Origin: Desulfamplus sp.
GTDB taxonomy: Bacteria; Desulfobacterota; Desulfobacteria; Desulfobacterales; Desulfobacteraceae
Assembly: GCA_015231465.1 (NCBI GenBank)
Contig: JADGBO010000004.1
Span: 4,741 to 38,036 of the forward strand
Direction of reading: 5' to 3'
DNA: 33,296 nt
Positions 1 through 8,399 of the stretch are shown here, one piece after another (positions within the stretch are counted from its first letter, which is position 1; the number at the start of each line of letters is the position of its first letter). The translations under genes were made by a program, and so were the position numbers. A model generated the notes under the pieces. It saw only the letters and a program-made list of their open reading frames with translations, was not told the origin of the DNA and searched no databases.

Positions 1-2958
1 GCCCTCCTCACCAGTCCCGGCAACCATGGGTGTGTAACCGTTCCTGGAAAAAAACTTTGAGAGAACTTCGGCAAATTCGGGATCATCCTCTATGATCAGT
101 ACTCTCCTTCCATGGACGGTACTGTCTGTCTTATCTATCCCTGGGATGGCATTTATATCACCTCTGGAGATGGCGTTTATATCACCTCTGGAGATGGCGT
201 TTATATCACCTCTGGAGATGGCATTTTTTTCTCCTGCGGGGATGGCATTTATCCCACCTCTGGAGATGGCATTTTGTTCTCCCCCGGGGATGGCATTTTG
301 TTCTCCTCCTGGGATGACATTTTTTTCAATGGATGCCCCGGGGTAATGGCGGGAATTATCCATGCTATTTTTTGCCATCCCATTATTTACTGTCTCCGGT
401 CCGTGCCCTGTATTTTTTATATCTTGCGTAGTATTGACAATTCTGTTTTCCGGCAACCCTTGCCGGGGTACAAGATGTTCCGGAATATAGAGGGTAAAGG
501 TGGAGCCTTCACCAGGTCTGCTTTCAACCCGGATCTCCCCTCCAAGGAGATGGGCAAGCTCCCTGGATATGGAGAGTCCCAGGCCGGTGCCGTCATGCTT
601 TCTGCGAATGGAGCCGTCAACCTGCTTGAATGCCTCAAAAATGGCCTGCTGTTTATCCTCGGGAATGCCCTCCCCGGTATCCCGCACCGAGATGGCAACG
701 GAACTCTCCCTCTTCAATAGCCTCTTCTCCCCTGATACAAGGCCCTCCCCTGATACAAGGCCCTCCTTTGATGGCGGCCCGCTGGCGGCCATAAGTATGA
801 CATCATCATCGGGCCTTGCAATGTGAAGGGATACGTTTCCCTTTTCGGTGAATTTAACGGCATTGCCCATGAGGTTCCTGATTATCTGCTCTAAGCGATG
901 GATGTCCGAGGTTATCTCCCCGGGCAGGGAGTTATCCATGTAGATGAAGAAATCAAGATTCTTTTCCCTTGCCATGTGCATGAATTCAGTCTTGACATGC
1001 TCCCCCACATCCTTCAATGGAAAAGTTGTAATGTCAAGCTCAATGCGATTTGCTTCGATTTTGGACAGATCAAGTATGTCATTTATCAGATGGAGCAGAT
1101 TCCTGCCGCTTCTGTATATGGATGCCGCGGATTCGATCTGATCTTCGGTAAGGTTCTTTTCGTCATTCTCGGCAAGCATGTCGGCCAGGATCAGAAGGCT
1201 GTTGAGGGGAGTTCTGAGTTCATGGGACATGTTGGCCAGAAACTCTGATTTGTACCTGGTCTCCAGTTCAAGCTGACGGGCCTTCTCCTCAATCTCCTTC
1301 TGCTTCTGATGCAAGATCATGTTGGTTTTTTCTATATCTCTCTTCTGGGCCTGGAGTATCTCGCTTTTTTCTTCCAGCTCTTCGTTGCTGGCCTGGAGTT
1401 CCTCCTGCTGGGCCTGGAGCTTCTCTTCCGAGGCCTTCAGGATCATGGTCTGCTCCTCCAACTCTTCATTGGTGGCCCTCAGCTCCTCCTGCTGGGCCTT
1501 CAGCTCCTCGGCCTGTTCCCTGGTCTGTTCCAGAAGGGCAGACAGTTTTTCATTGAAGAGGGCACCGTTAAGGGATATAGCCACAATCTCGGCCCCCCGC
1601 TCAAGAAACTCCATCTCAATATCGGTAAAGGGGGCTGCCGCTCCCAGTTCCATCACCCCTTTGACATCCCCTTCATATACGATGGGCATCACAACTATGT
1701 GAACCGGGGCAGTATATCCCAGGGATGATTCGATGCGCATGTAGTCGTCAGGCACATCCGTAAAGATAAGGGGCTTCTTTTCCAGGGCTGCCTGGCCCGC
1801 AAGCCCCTGGCCCGGCCTGAAGCTATTGCTTGATCCCTTGCGGATTCTGAAGGCATAGGAGGCCAACAGTTTGAATTGATCCCCCATGTTATCTTTGACA
1901 AAAAAAGTTCCTACCCTGGCCCCGGCATAACCGGCAATGAACTCCATGGCTTTCCGGGTTATAACCGCGATGTCATGCTCCCTGGTGATCAGGCTGCCGA
2001 GTTCGGCCTGGCCGTTCTTGAGCCAGTTCTGATTCTGTTTTGTCCTGTCCGCACTCTCAAGGGTCTCCATCACCTTGTTCAGGGAGAGGGCAAGCTCATC
2101 TTTATCTCCCTCCTCTGGTATTCGGAGCGAGAAGTCGGAATGGTCTATGGCATACTGGAGCTTTGCAAAGAGGCTGTCAAAACGCTTGAGGTTCTCCCGT
2201 AGCTTTTTATTTAAAAGATTGCGTTCCCGCTCCTTCTCCCGTATCTGTTCCATCATATCTGCGAACCCATTGACCAGCATGCCCACTTCATCAATGCGGG
2301 GGGAGCGTGTTATGGGTACGTAATAATTGTTGTCCCGGGCAATTTTTCCGGACAGACCGGCAAGGAGGATTATGGGTCTATTTATGCGGGTGATACTTAC
2401 CGTAACAGCGGTAATTATAAGTATTGCAATCACTATGAATGAGCCCACCATCCGTTTGTTTGCCATGGATACTGCCCTGTTTATAAAGACTTCAGTATAA
2501 AAAAGTTCAAAGTTGCCCACCTCTTTATTCTCGAATGGTATCACGCCGGTAATTTTTTTTATGTGGGAAGTGTCCGGTGGGATGGTGTAAGGGGTTTCCA
2601 AATGCTCCATGGCTATATCTCCATCACTCTCCTGGTAATGGAAAAGGGCATCTTTTTTTATTGTTCCGCTCACAAACAAGCCGTTTTCAAAAACGTTTAC
2701 AGCCACAATAAGTTTGTTGTTCAGGACAATATGGTTTAATCTTTTTATGGCTTTATGGTTGAAATTCCAAAGGGGTTCGGCATATATCTGTTCTGCAAAA
2801 TAGAGAGCATTGGAAAGGGATATGTTCTGGGATTCGGTGAGGTTTTTTCTGTTTATGCTGTTGAAGTACAATATGGAGATGACACTCACGGTGGTGACAA
2901 CCAGCACAACCACAGAGGCCAGTTTGAAGGCAATTTTTCTTCTGATCTGATAAAGCAT
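1..2958 (-). CDS. Hybrid sensor histidine kinase/response regulator (partial, runs off left edge): N-terminal TM, HAMP/GAF-like region, coiled coil, HisKA, HATPase_c, start of a receiver domain
   Basis: Open minus-strand frame from ATG at 2958 with no stop to position 1. Translation contains MLYQIRRKIAFKLASVVVLVVTTVSV (TM), a long QAQQEELQASNEELEE coiled coil, KSEFLANMSHELRTPLNSLL (H-box), GNAVKFTEKG (N-box), VRDTGEGIP (G1), HDGTGLGLSIS (G2), then RRVLIIEDDPEFAEVLSKFF (REC start). Confidence 0.9.
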   Translation of the reverse strand, partial: MLYQIRRKIAFKLASVVVLVVTTVSVISILYFNSINRKNLTESQNISLSNALYFAEQIYAEPLWNFNHKAIKRLNHIVLNNKLIVAVNVFENGLFVSGTIKKDALFHYQESDGDIAMEHLETPYTIPPDTSHIKKITGVIPFENKEVGNFELFYTEVFINRAVSMANKRMVGSFIVIAILIITAVTVSITRINRPIILLAGLSGKIARDNNYYVPITRSPRIDEVGMLVNGFADMMEQIREKERERNLLNKKLRENLKRFDSLFAKLQYAIDHSDFSLRIPEEGDKDELALSLNKVMETLESADRTKQNQNWLKNGQAELGSLITREHDIAVITRKAMEFIAGYAGARVGTFFVKDNMGDQFKLLASYAFRIRKGSSNSFRPGQGLAGQAALEKKPLIFTDVPDDYMRIESSLGYTAPVHIVVMPIVYEGDVKGVMELGAAAPFTDIEMEFLERGAEIVAISLNGALFNEKLSALLEQTREQAEELKAQQEELRATNEELEEQTMILKASEEKLQAQQEELQASNEELEEKSEILQAQKRDIEKTNMILHQKQKEIEEKARQLELETRYKSEFLANMSHELRTPLNSLLILADMLAENDEKNLTEDQIESAASIYRSGRNLLHLINDILDLSKIEANRIELDITTFPLKDVGEHVKTEFMHMAREKNLDFFIYMDNSLPGEITSDIHRLEQIIRNLMGNAVKFTEKGNVSLHIARPDDDVILMAASGPPSKEGLVSGEGLVSGEKRLLKRESSVAISVRDTGEGIPEDKQQAIFEAFKQVDGSIRRKHDGTGLGLSISRELAHLLGGEIRVESRPGEGSTFTLYIPEHLVPRQGLPENRIVNTTQDIKNTGHGPETVNNGMAKNSMDNSRHYPGASIEKNVIPGGEQNAIPGGEQNAISRGGINAIPAGEKNAISRGDINAISRGDINAISRGDINAIPGIDKTDSTVHGRRVLIIEDDPEFAEVLSKFFSRNGYTPMVAGTGEEG
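145..330 (-). repeat. In-frame 24-bp (8-aa) tandem array between HATPase_c and REC of the hybrid kinase
   Basis: Seven 24-bp units from 145 (gatggcatttatatcacctctgga and variants) plus a degenerate eighth; encode NAISRGDI/NAIPGGEQ-type octapeptides on the minus strand. Confidence 0.95.
727..775 (-). repeat. In-frame 18-bp tandem repeat inside the HATPase_c domain
   Basis: ctcccctgatacaaggcc repeated exactly at 727-744 and 745-762, with a partial third unit; encodes EGLVSG. Confidence 0.85.
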
Positions 2959-3117
2959 GGCCGCCGCCTTGTTTTTTTGTATATAGCGTTCCAGAGAATT
3001 GAATTGGTTATCATACTGTAGGGGCAGTCCCTTGCGGCTGCCCTTATTGCTCTTGCCCACTATACTTTCATGATTTTTTTTTAGTCAAGATATTTTACCG
3101 ATTCAGGAGGTTTAAAG

Positions 3118-3741
3118 ATGTCCGGCACAAAGAATTGCAGGGATATGTTAAAAAATGCAGTCCAACGTTTCGATCATCCCCCGGAACCTGACAGCAGACT
3201 GTTTAGGCCGACAAGTGTCATCGCCCTTTTTGCAAAGGGTGACAGCCCTGATTCCCCATGCCTGATCTTTATCGAAAAGGCAGACATTCCAGGATATCCC
3301 TGGAGAAATCAGATGGCCTTTCCAGGGGGAAACTGCGACCCCGAAGATCCAAGCCGTGAGGCCACGGCACTCAGGGAACTTGATGAGGAGATGCGCATTG
3401 CCCCCCGGGATGTGGAGCTTATCGGCTCCATCGGCCATTTCCAGACCATCAACAATAAGGATATCGAAGCATTTCTTGGAATTTGGAAGGAAATGGGAGA
3501 TATTCTGTTTGACCCATGCGAGATTTCCAGGGTTTTCATGATCCCTTTAAGCCATCTCATGGCTGTGCATAAACAGAAGAACTTCATGCGTAGAAAACCT
3601 GGAATCTATGAACTTGTCTATCCATATGAGGATGTAGTCATATGGGGAGTGACCGCAAAAATAGTTCATCACCTTCTGGAAATTTTAATTTCGGAAATCA
3701 GCTCTTTTCATGTCGCCGGATCATACGGAAGGCCGTGCTGA
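3118..3741 (+). CDS. NUDIX hydrolase, CoA pyrophosphatase-like
   Basis: AGGAGG just upstream of ATG 3118; Nudix box GGNCDPEDPSREATALRELDEEM preceded by WRNQMAFP. Confidence 0.88.
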   Translation: MSGTKNCRDMLKNAVQRFDHPPEPDSRLFRPTSVIALFAKGDSPDSPCLIFIEKADIPGYPWRNQMAFPGGNCDPEDPSREATALRELDEEMRIAPRDVELIGSIGHFQTINNKDIEAFLGIWKEMGDILFDPCEISRVFMIPLSHLMAVHKQKNFMRRKPGIYELVYPYEDVVIWGVTAKIVHHLLEILISEISSFHVAGSYGRPC

Positions 3742-4009
3742 CAATTGTGAAAAACGAGAGGGCTACAAGGGATGACGGCACCCATATGTGACTTTCAAAA
3801 TCACCGTTTTCAAGTGCAGCTTTCACTCCGATTAATCCAAAAATGAGGACCGTAAGCATGAAAGTGATTAGAATCCAGCATGACATTTCCGAGTCATACC
3901 AGGGTGTGATGGTTCGTCTGAAAAATGGATTGCTGTCTATTTTCATTTTTTTTAACTGATCTCCGAGGCTGCTGTTAAAAATGCTCCCAGGGTCGCTGTT
4001 TTTTTCCAT
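3698..4009 (-). CDS. Small membrane protein of unknown function (2 predicted TM segments)
   Basis: 103-aa ORF with hydrophobic segments WILITFMLTVLIFGLIGV and VPSSLVALSFFTIVSTAF; overlaps the NUDIX 3' end tail-to-tail. Confidence 0.6.
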   Translation of the reverse strand: MEKNSDPGSIFNSSLGDQLKKMKIDSNPFFRRTITPWYDSEMSCWILITFMLTVLIFGLIGVKAALENGDFESHIWVPSSLVALSFFTIVSTAFRMIRRHEKS

Positions 4010-4103
4010 ATCAGGACTATTTTTCCTTTCAATGGCCTCTCCTTCCCGTCATTTTTTTTTGAGGTTTTAAGTCCCTGTTTTTATGTTGTTTTTTTTAAAT
4101 ATG

Positions 4104-4148
4104 CACAACATATAGATTTTTTTGTTGACACACAACTATATATTGACT
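4104..4148. promoter_or_regulatory. Possible pair of NrdR-like boxes upstream of nrdD
   Basis: CACAACATATAGATT (4104) and ACACAACTATATATTGACT (4130-4148) resemble the AT-rich palindromic NrdR consensus; centre spacing of about 27 bp is not the usual ~30-31. Confidence 0.3.
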
Positions 4149-4389
4149 ATTTTCCCATTGTCTCACCGGATTGATTCAATCACTTTTTTCATTATAGATT
4201 ATACGGGCAGCATATCAAGGTTATAATTTTTATCTCTTGAAAACCATCTGTTCCAAGGGCTTTGTGCCCTCTATTTTTTATGTCAAAATTATTCCGTAAC
4301 GGTTAAAAAAATACAATTGATGATGGAAAATCGATAGTTGTCCATTATCCACTTTCCATATATAATGACTGTTTCACAAGGGGACCTCA

Positions 4390-6480
4390 ATGTTCGAAAA
4401 GATAAAAAAACGCGACGGAAGAGTGGCTGATTTTGATTCATCCAAGATAAGTGATGCCATTGCCAAGGCAGGAAGGGCAACCGGAGAATTCGATGATCGT
4501 GAAGCCAGGAAAATGACTCTTAAGGTGCTTACCCTGGCAAGGGATATGCGCCTGGGAAAATGCCCCGAGGTAGAGGAAATCCAGGATATTGTGGAGCGTG
4601 TTCTGCTGGATTCTCCCTTCTATAAAACCGCCAAGGCATACATCATCTACAGGGAGCAGCACAACCAGATACGTAACATAACCATCCGTGAGCATGTGGA
4701 ACTCATGGACAGCTATATCAGGAAAATGGATTGGAAGGTAAAGGAGAATAGTAACATGAGTTACTCTCTCCAGGGTCTCAATAACTTCATCTCATCGGAT
4801 GTAACCGCCGAATACTGGCTTAACTGCATATATCCCCCCCTTGTCAGGGATGCCCATAACCGAGGTGACATACATATACATGACCTGAGCCTTCTGTCGG
4901 TGTACTGCGTGGGATGGGATCTCCAGGATATTCTCATGGAGGGTTTCAAAGGCGTGGCAGGCAAGGTTGAGAGTGCTCCTCCCCGTCACTTCAGGACAGC
5001 TCTTGGTCAGATGGTCAATTTTTTCTACACCCTCCAGGGCGAGGCCGCAGGGGCCCAGGCCATGTCCAACTTCGACACCCTTCTTGCCCCATTTGTAAGG
5101 GAGGACAATCTTGGGTACAAGGATGTGAAGCAGGCCCTCCAGGAGTTTGTGTTTAATATCAATATTCCCACCAGGGTGGGTTTCCAGACACCTTTTACCA
5201 ACATAACCATGGATCTTGATGTGCCTTCGATTTTAAAGGATTCACCGGTTGTAATAGGAGGAGAGTACCGTAAAACCACCTATGCCGATTACCAGAAGGA
5301 GATGGACATGATCAACTCGGCCTTTGCCGAGGTCATGATGGAGGGGGATGCCAAGGGCAGGGTCTTTACATTTCCCATTCCCACGTACAATATCACCGCG
5401 GAATTCAACTGGGACAATCCCAATCTTCACAACATATGGAAAATGACCGGAAAATACGGAATTCCCTATTTTTCAAATTTTGTCAACTCGGACATGTCCC
5501 CGGATGACGCAAGGTCAATGTGCTGCCGGCTCCGCCTTGACAACCGGGAACTGAAAAAAAGGGGCGGCGGACTTTTCGGGGCAAATCCCCTGACCGGCTC
5601 CATTGGGGTTGTCACTCTGAACCTGCCCAGAATAGGCTATCTTGCCCGCACAGAAGATGACTTCATGAACCGTCTTGATGAACTTATAAAAATTTCAGTG
5701 GACTCCCTTGTGATCAAACGCAAGGTTCTGGAGAGATTCACAGCCGGTAACCTCTACCCCTATTCCAAATTCTATTTGAGAAACATCAAGGAGAGTACAG
5801 GGTGCTACTGGCGGAACCACTTTTCAACCATCGGCATCCTCGGCATGCAGGAGGCATGCATCAATTTCATGGGAGAAGGTATAGCATCGGCCCCAGGGCA
5901 TGATTTTGCAGTGAAGGTTATGGATCATATCAGGGATGCCATAGAGAAGATTCAGGAAGCTACCGGTGAGATATTCAACCTTGAAGCCACGCCTGCCGAA
6001 GGCACAACCTATCGTTTTGCCATGATGGACAAGGGCAGGTATTCGGATATAATCTGTGCCAATGAAGAGGAGTACAAAAATGGGTGCGATCCCTTTTACA
6101 CCAACTCCACCCATCTGCCGGTCAATTACACCGACGATCCCTTTGAGGCCCTGGAGCTTCAGGATCAGCTCCAGACAAGATATACCGGGGGGACGGTTCT
6201 GCATCTTTTCCTTGGGGAGCAGGTGTGTGATACATCCGTCGTCAAAAATATGGTGAGAAAGGTGGCGGGCAATTACAAGCTTCCCTATTTTACTTTGACC
6301 CCCACCTTCAGTGTCTGCCCCTCCCATGGTTACCTTTCCGGAGAGCATCCTTCATGTGGGAAGTGCGGAGCTGAAACCGAGGTCTATTCCAGGGTTGTCG
6401 GCTATCTTAGGCCTGTGCAGCAGTGGAATAACGGCAAGCGTACCGAATTTTGCATGAGAAAGACCTTTAAAGCAGCTTAG
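4390..6480 (+). CDS. nrdD: Anaerobic (class III) ribonucleoside-triphosphate reductase
   Basis: 696 aa; N-terminal ATP-cone-like KKRDGRVADFDSSKISDAI, RGGGLFGANPLTGSIGVVTLNLPRIGY, C-terminal CGKCG and glycyl-radical-type RVVGYLRPVQQWNNGK. Confidence 0.95.
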   Translation: MFEKIKKRDGRVADFDSSKISDAIAKAGRATGEFDDREARKMTLKVLTLARDMRLGKCPEVEEIQDIVERVLLDSPFYKTAKAYIIYREQHNQIRNITIREHVELMDSYIRKMDWKVKENSNMSYSLQGLNNFISSDVTAEYWLNCIYPPLVRDAHNRGDIHIHDLSLLSVYCVGWDLQDILMEGFKGVAGKVESAPPRHFRTALGQMVNFFYTLQGEAAGAQAMSNFDTLLAPFVREDNLGYKDVKQALQEFVFNINIPTRVGFQTPFTNITMDLDVPSILKDSPVVIGGEYRKTTYADYQKEMDMINSAFAEVMMEGDAKGRVFTFPIPTYNITAEFNWDNPNLHNIWKMTGKYGIPYFSNFVNSDMSPDDARSMCCRLRLDNRELKKRGGGLFGANPLTGSIGVVTLNLPRIGYLARTEDDFMNRLDELIKISVDSLVIKRKVLERFTAGNLYPYSKFYLRNIKESTGCYWRNHFSTIGILGMQEACINFMGEGIASAPGHDFAVKVMDHIRDAIEKIQEATGEIFNLEATPAEGTTYRFAMMDKGRYSDIICANEEEYKNGCDPFYTNSTHLPVNYTDDPFEALELQDQLQTRYTGGTVLHLFLGEQVCDTSVVKNMVRKVAGNYKLPYFTLTPTFSVCPSHGYLSGEHPSCGKCGAETEVYSRVVGYLRPVQQWNNGKRTEFCMRKTFKAA

Positions 6481-6492
6481 AATTTGTCAATT

Positions 6493-7467
6493 ATGTTCAT
6501 AGGCGGATTCCAGAAAAATACACTCATCGACTTTCCAGGAGAAATTGCATCCCTGGTCTTTACCCAGGGGTGCAATTTTCGCTGTCCTTACTGCCACAAC
6601 CCCCTCCTTGTTCCCATGGCCACTCCCGGGCATAAAAATCAGGTGTTGTCCAAATATCCGGTGTTATCCCAGGATCGGGAGCTGTCCAAAGAACCGGTGT
6701 CGTCCCAGGATCGGGAGCTGTCCAAAGAACCGGTGTCGTCCCAGAATCGTTTTTTGCCCAAAGAGCGGTGTTTGCATCTGGAACCGGTGGATGAGCAGGA
6801 GATATTATCTTTCCTTAAAAAAAGAAGGGGCCTTATTGACGGGGTTGCCATAACCGGCGGGGAACCCACATTGCAGGAAGATATAGATGATTTTTGCTTC
6901 AAAGTTAAGAATCTTGGGTTCAAGGTCAAGTTAGATACAAACGGAAGCCGCCCCCATGTAATTGCAAATCTCCTTAAACGAAAACTGGTGGATTTTGTCG
7001 CGATGGATGTGAAAAGCGGAATAGAAGGATACAGATACCTTGGCCCTGGCAATCTGAACATCTCGGAAATAACCCGAAGCATAGGGCTTATCATTGATCT
7101 TGCTCCGTCCCATGAATTTCGCACGACATGTGTCAGGCCCTTTGTAACCCCTTCCACCATGGATGAGATACTTGACATGATCCAGGGTGCATCCTCCTAT
7201 GTTCTTCAGCACTTCTCACCCAATGCCGAGATTCTGGATCCGGACTTTTTTAAAAACAACTCCCAGGGGTACCTTCAAAAAAGCTCCCAGGAGTACCTTA
7301 AAAACAGCTCCCAGGGGTATCTTAAAAACACCTCCCAGGGGTATCTTAAAAACAGCTTTCAGGGGTATCCCCGGGATCATGGTTCCATCCAATTATGCAT
7401 CGAAGAAGAGATAGATATTTTTCAAGGGATGGCACGGCAGCGGGGAGTTCCATGTACTGTCAGGTGA
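6493..7467 (+). CDS. nrdG: Anaerobic ribonucleoside-triphosphate reductase activating protein (radical SAM)
   Basis: CNFRCPYC motif, AITGGEPTLQ, position directly downstream of nrdD. ATG 6493 preferred over the upstream TTG 6484. Confidence 0.9.
   Translation: MFIGGFQKNTLIDFPGEIASLVFTQGCNFRCPYCHNPLLVPMATPGHKNQVLSKYPVLSQDRELSKEPVSSQDRELSKEPVSSQNRFLPKERCLHLEPVDEQEILSFLKKRRGLIDGVAITGGEPTLQEDIDDFCFKVKNLGFKVKLDTNGSRPHVIANLLKRKLVDFVAMDVKSGIEGYRYLGPGNLNISEITRSIGLIIDLAPSHEFRTTCVRPFVTPSTMDEILDMIQGASSYVLQHFSPNAEILDPDFFKNNSQGYLQKSSQEYLKNSSQGYLKNTSQGYLKNSFQGYPRDHGSIQLCIEEEIDIFQGMARQRGVPCTVR
6643..6770 (+). repeat. In-frame 36-bp (12-aa) tandem repeat in nrdG
   Basis: Units at 6643 (degenerate), 6679 and 6715 plus a partial; encode (V/E)LSK(Y/E)PV(L/S)SQDR. 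Confidence 0.93.
7258..7373 (+). repeat. In-frame 24-bp (8-aa) tandem repeat near the nrdG C-terminus
   Basis: Units at 7258, 7282, 7306, 7330 and partial 7354; agctcccaggggtatcttaaaaac encodes SSQGYLKN. Confidence 0.93.
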
Positions 7468-8234
7468 GAATTCACTCTTTTTCCCAGATCTCCCAGAATG
7501 TTCTGTATAAGGGCACATGCAGCAATGGAGGCCGTCTCTGCCCTTAATATGCGAGGCCCCAATGAGAATGACGAGAACCCCCTCTCCACTGCAACCGAAG
7601 TCTCTTCCTTTGTAAATCCCCCCTCGGGGCCTATCATTGCAATGATCTTGACCCAGGGAACGGCTCCATGGTTGGAGCAATGTTTTTCTTTTAGTATATC
7701 TATGGGATATTCCGAGGTTTCGGAAAAAATAATTTTTTCGTCATATCTGTCTGATAATGTCATTAATTCGTTAAATGAACACGGGGGATGAATTTCAGGG
7801 AGCAGGCTTCTTCCGCACTGTTTCATGGACTCCCTGGCAATCCGTTCCCACCTTTCCAGCCTGGCTTTATCTTTTTCAGGTACTGGAGAGGGGACAGATC
7901 TCTTTGCAAAAAAAGGATGCCACTCCACAATTCCCAGCTCCGTGAGATGACGCAGTATAGTATCCATTTTTTTATCCTTGAGTACTCCCTGGGCCATTGT
8001 AATATGGACAGGTGATTCAGCTTCCATTGTTGCAGTGCCAAGGATGGCAAGGTCAGCTTCACCCTTTGATACATTCTCAATTCGGGCAAGATAATGGTTT
8101 CCTCTGCCGTCGGCAAGCTGTACCTCATCGCCTTTGGAAAGCCTTAAGACATTTATCATGTGTCTTGCTTCATTGCCCTTGATGGATATCCGGCTCCCCA
8201 CTGTCGCGGTTATGTCGATATGAAATCTATGCAT
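7422..8234 (-). CDS. rsmE: 16S rRNA (uracil-1498-N3)-methyltransferase
   Basis: MHRFHID start, GNEARHMINVLRLSKGDEVQLADG, IAMIGPEGGFTKEE, LGPRILRAETASIAA. Confidence 0.92.
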   Translation of the reverse strand: MHRFHIDITATVGSRISIKGNEARHMINVLRLSKGDEVQLADGRGNHYLARIENVSKGEADLAILGTATMEAESPVHITMAQGVLKDKKMDTILRHLTELGIVEWHPFFAKRSVPSPVPEKDKARLERWERIARESMKQCGRSLLPEIHPPCSFNELMTLSDRYDEKIIFSETSEYPIDILKEKHCSNHGAVPWVKIIAMIGPEGGFTKEETSVAVERGFSSFSLGPRILRAETASIAACALIQNILGDLGKRVNSHLTVHGTPRCRAIP

Positions 8235-8399
8235 AAATGGAAAATAGCATATTTGGGGCAAAAGTCAAAGCTCTTGACACGCTGTAAACCCTTTGATATT
8301 TTCCATTCAATTGTTTTGCATAAACTCACCAAAAATTAATGACATCATGGATATCATTCAGGCATCTGAACAAACAGAAGAGGGTATAGGGGGCATTAT

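Noticed and set aside
92-720. Plus-strand ORFs at 92-346 and 112-720 with MAFISPLE / GDGVYITS repeats
   Set aside because: They are shadow frames of the 24-bp array in the minus-strand hybrid kinase, whose frame is supported by conserved domains on both sides.
4256-4277. Terminator/attenuator AGGGCtttgtGCCCTctatttttt upstream of nrdD
   Set aside because: Only a 5-bp stem with no upstream plus-strand gene directly preceding; too weak to call.
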